DNA of 14,476 nucleotides from assembly GCA_964564735.1 (NCBI GenBank), contig CAZMCH010000103.1:1-14476 (forward strand), read 5' to 3'. Positions 13,997 through 14,476 of this stretch are shown here, in pieces. A model generated the notes under the pieces. The model saw only the letters and a program-made list of their open reading frames with translations. It ran no database searches and was not told the DNA's origin. The translations under genes were made by a program, and so were the position numbers. This DNA is from CAZMCH01 sp964564735. Its GTDB lineage: Bacteria > Poribacteria > DTPJ01. Each line of letters begins with the position of its first letter. Position 1 is the stretch's first letter.

Positions 13997-14476
13997 ATGT
14001 TCACTAAGCATCTCGAGGGGCTGGATATACCTGCTATAATGAAGGCGTTGAAATCCGTTGGAGTTGAAGGGGCAGACCTATGCGTCAGACCGGGCTATCC
14101 TGTAAATCCCGATAATGTCGATAAAGAGTTGCCAAAAGTTGCAAAACAATTTGCCAATGAAGGCTTATGTATTCCATTAGTAACAACGCCGGGAGATTTT
14201 TTGAACGTTGATGTGCCTTATGCAGAAAAGATGTATTCTGCCTGTGGTGAAGCGGGAGTCGGAAATATAAAGCTAGGTTATTGGCACTGGTCAGCAAATA
14301 ATGGATACTGGGCAACAGTTGATAAAATACACAAAGATTTGGACGGACTTGCCCGTTTATCAGAAAAATATGGTCCCAAAACTTGCATACATAACCATTC
14401 AGGTCATTCTATGGGACTAAATTCATCATCAGTCATGCACCTTGTAAAAGGATTTGATCCAAAATATGTCGGTGTA
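13985..14476 (+). CDS. Sugar phosphate isomerase/epimerase, xylose-isomerase-like TIM barrel (3' end cut by window)
   Basis: The first 164 residues of a protein from the AP-endonuclease-2/xylose-isomerase-like superfamily (PF01261), whose members isomerise or epimerise sugars or cleave sugar-like substrates with divalent metal. The N-terminus is a barrel strand (MKFIMFTKHL), then VGVEGADLCVRPG (26-38), a third strand CIPLVTTPGDFL, and a GVGNIKLGYWHW block. The metal-ligand-type cluster CIHNHSGHS (about 137-145) falls where these proteins carry a metal-binding histidine. There is no signal peptide. The GAGGAG ribosome-binding site (13969-13974) is ten bases upstream. It follows the SDR gene by 85 bases on the same strand, so it is probably the third gene of the operon. 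The rest of the barrel is outside the window. Confidence 0.82.
   Translation, partial: MKFIMFTKHLEGLDIPAIMKALKSVGVEGADLCVRPGYPVNPDNVDKELPKVAKQFANEGLCIPLVTTPGDFLNVDVPYAEKMYSACGEAGVGNIKLGYWHWSANNGYWATVDKIHKDLDGLARLSEKYGPKTCIHNHSGHSMGLNSSSVMHLVKGFDPKYVGV

Overview
The window is AT-rich bacterial chromosome. It holds two housekeeping/biosynthetic blocks on the minus strand (positions 1-10223) and a metabolic gene cluster on the plus strand (10381 to the right edge). No rRNA, tRNA, CRISPR array, insertion sequence or phage gene was recognised. The phylum cannot be fixed from this window. The useful clues are a single-chain glycyl-tRNA synthetase (alpha and beta subunits fused), a compact sigma-70 factor, and a plus-strand cluster of PIG-L deacetylase, FAD oxidoreductase, SDR and sugar-phosphate-isomerase-like genes. 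Such clusters are common in uncultured, polysaccharide- and glycoside-degrading lineages. A low-GC relative of such a group is an inference only.

Minus strand, right to left. (1) lipA-hom-[decayed toxin/antitoxin]-thrC-apgM (10223 to 5116) probably starts at a sigma-70-like promoter at 10301-10273. hom and thrC supply the first and last steps from aspartate semialdehyde to threonine. No classical homoserine kinase (ThrB) is seen, and the phosphoglycerate-mutase-like gene directly after thrC is a good candidate for that missing step. (2) acyP-sigma factor-recO-glyQS (4704 to beyond position 1) is headed by a near-consensus promoter at 4832-4804. It is a compact macromolecular-synthesis operon, reminiscent of the recO-glyQS-dnaG-sigA neighbourhood of Firmicutes.

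Between hom and thrC lies a wreck: a Phd/YefM-type antitoxin and a RelE/ParE-type toxin in native order, with about three reading-frame breaks inside roughly 250 bases while the flanking genes are intact. It is missed when only uninterrupted reading frames are considered.

Plus strand. A PIG-L family deacetylase (10381-11304) is transcribed divergently from lipA. The two candidate promoters interleave and are bracketed by a perfect 11-bp inverted repeat. After a 447-base gap with a small unrecognised minus-strand ORF and a second good promoter, a FAD-dependent oxidoreductase, an SDR dehydrogenase and a TIM-barrel sugar phosphate isomerase/epimerase (cut by the right edge) follow, each with a strong ribosome-binding site. 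They probably form a catabolic operon acting on a sugar or glycoside-like substrate; the substrate cannot be read from the sequence.

I did not find a clearly new biological system. The points most worth following are the candidate non-orthologous homoserine kinase, the shattered toxin-antitoxin module, the interleaved divergent promoters and the fused GlyQS.
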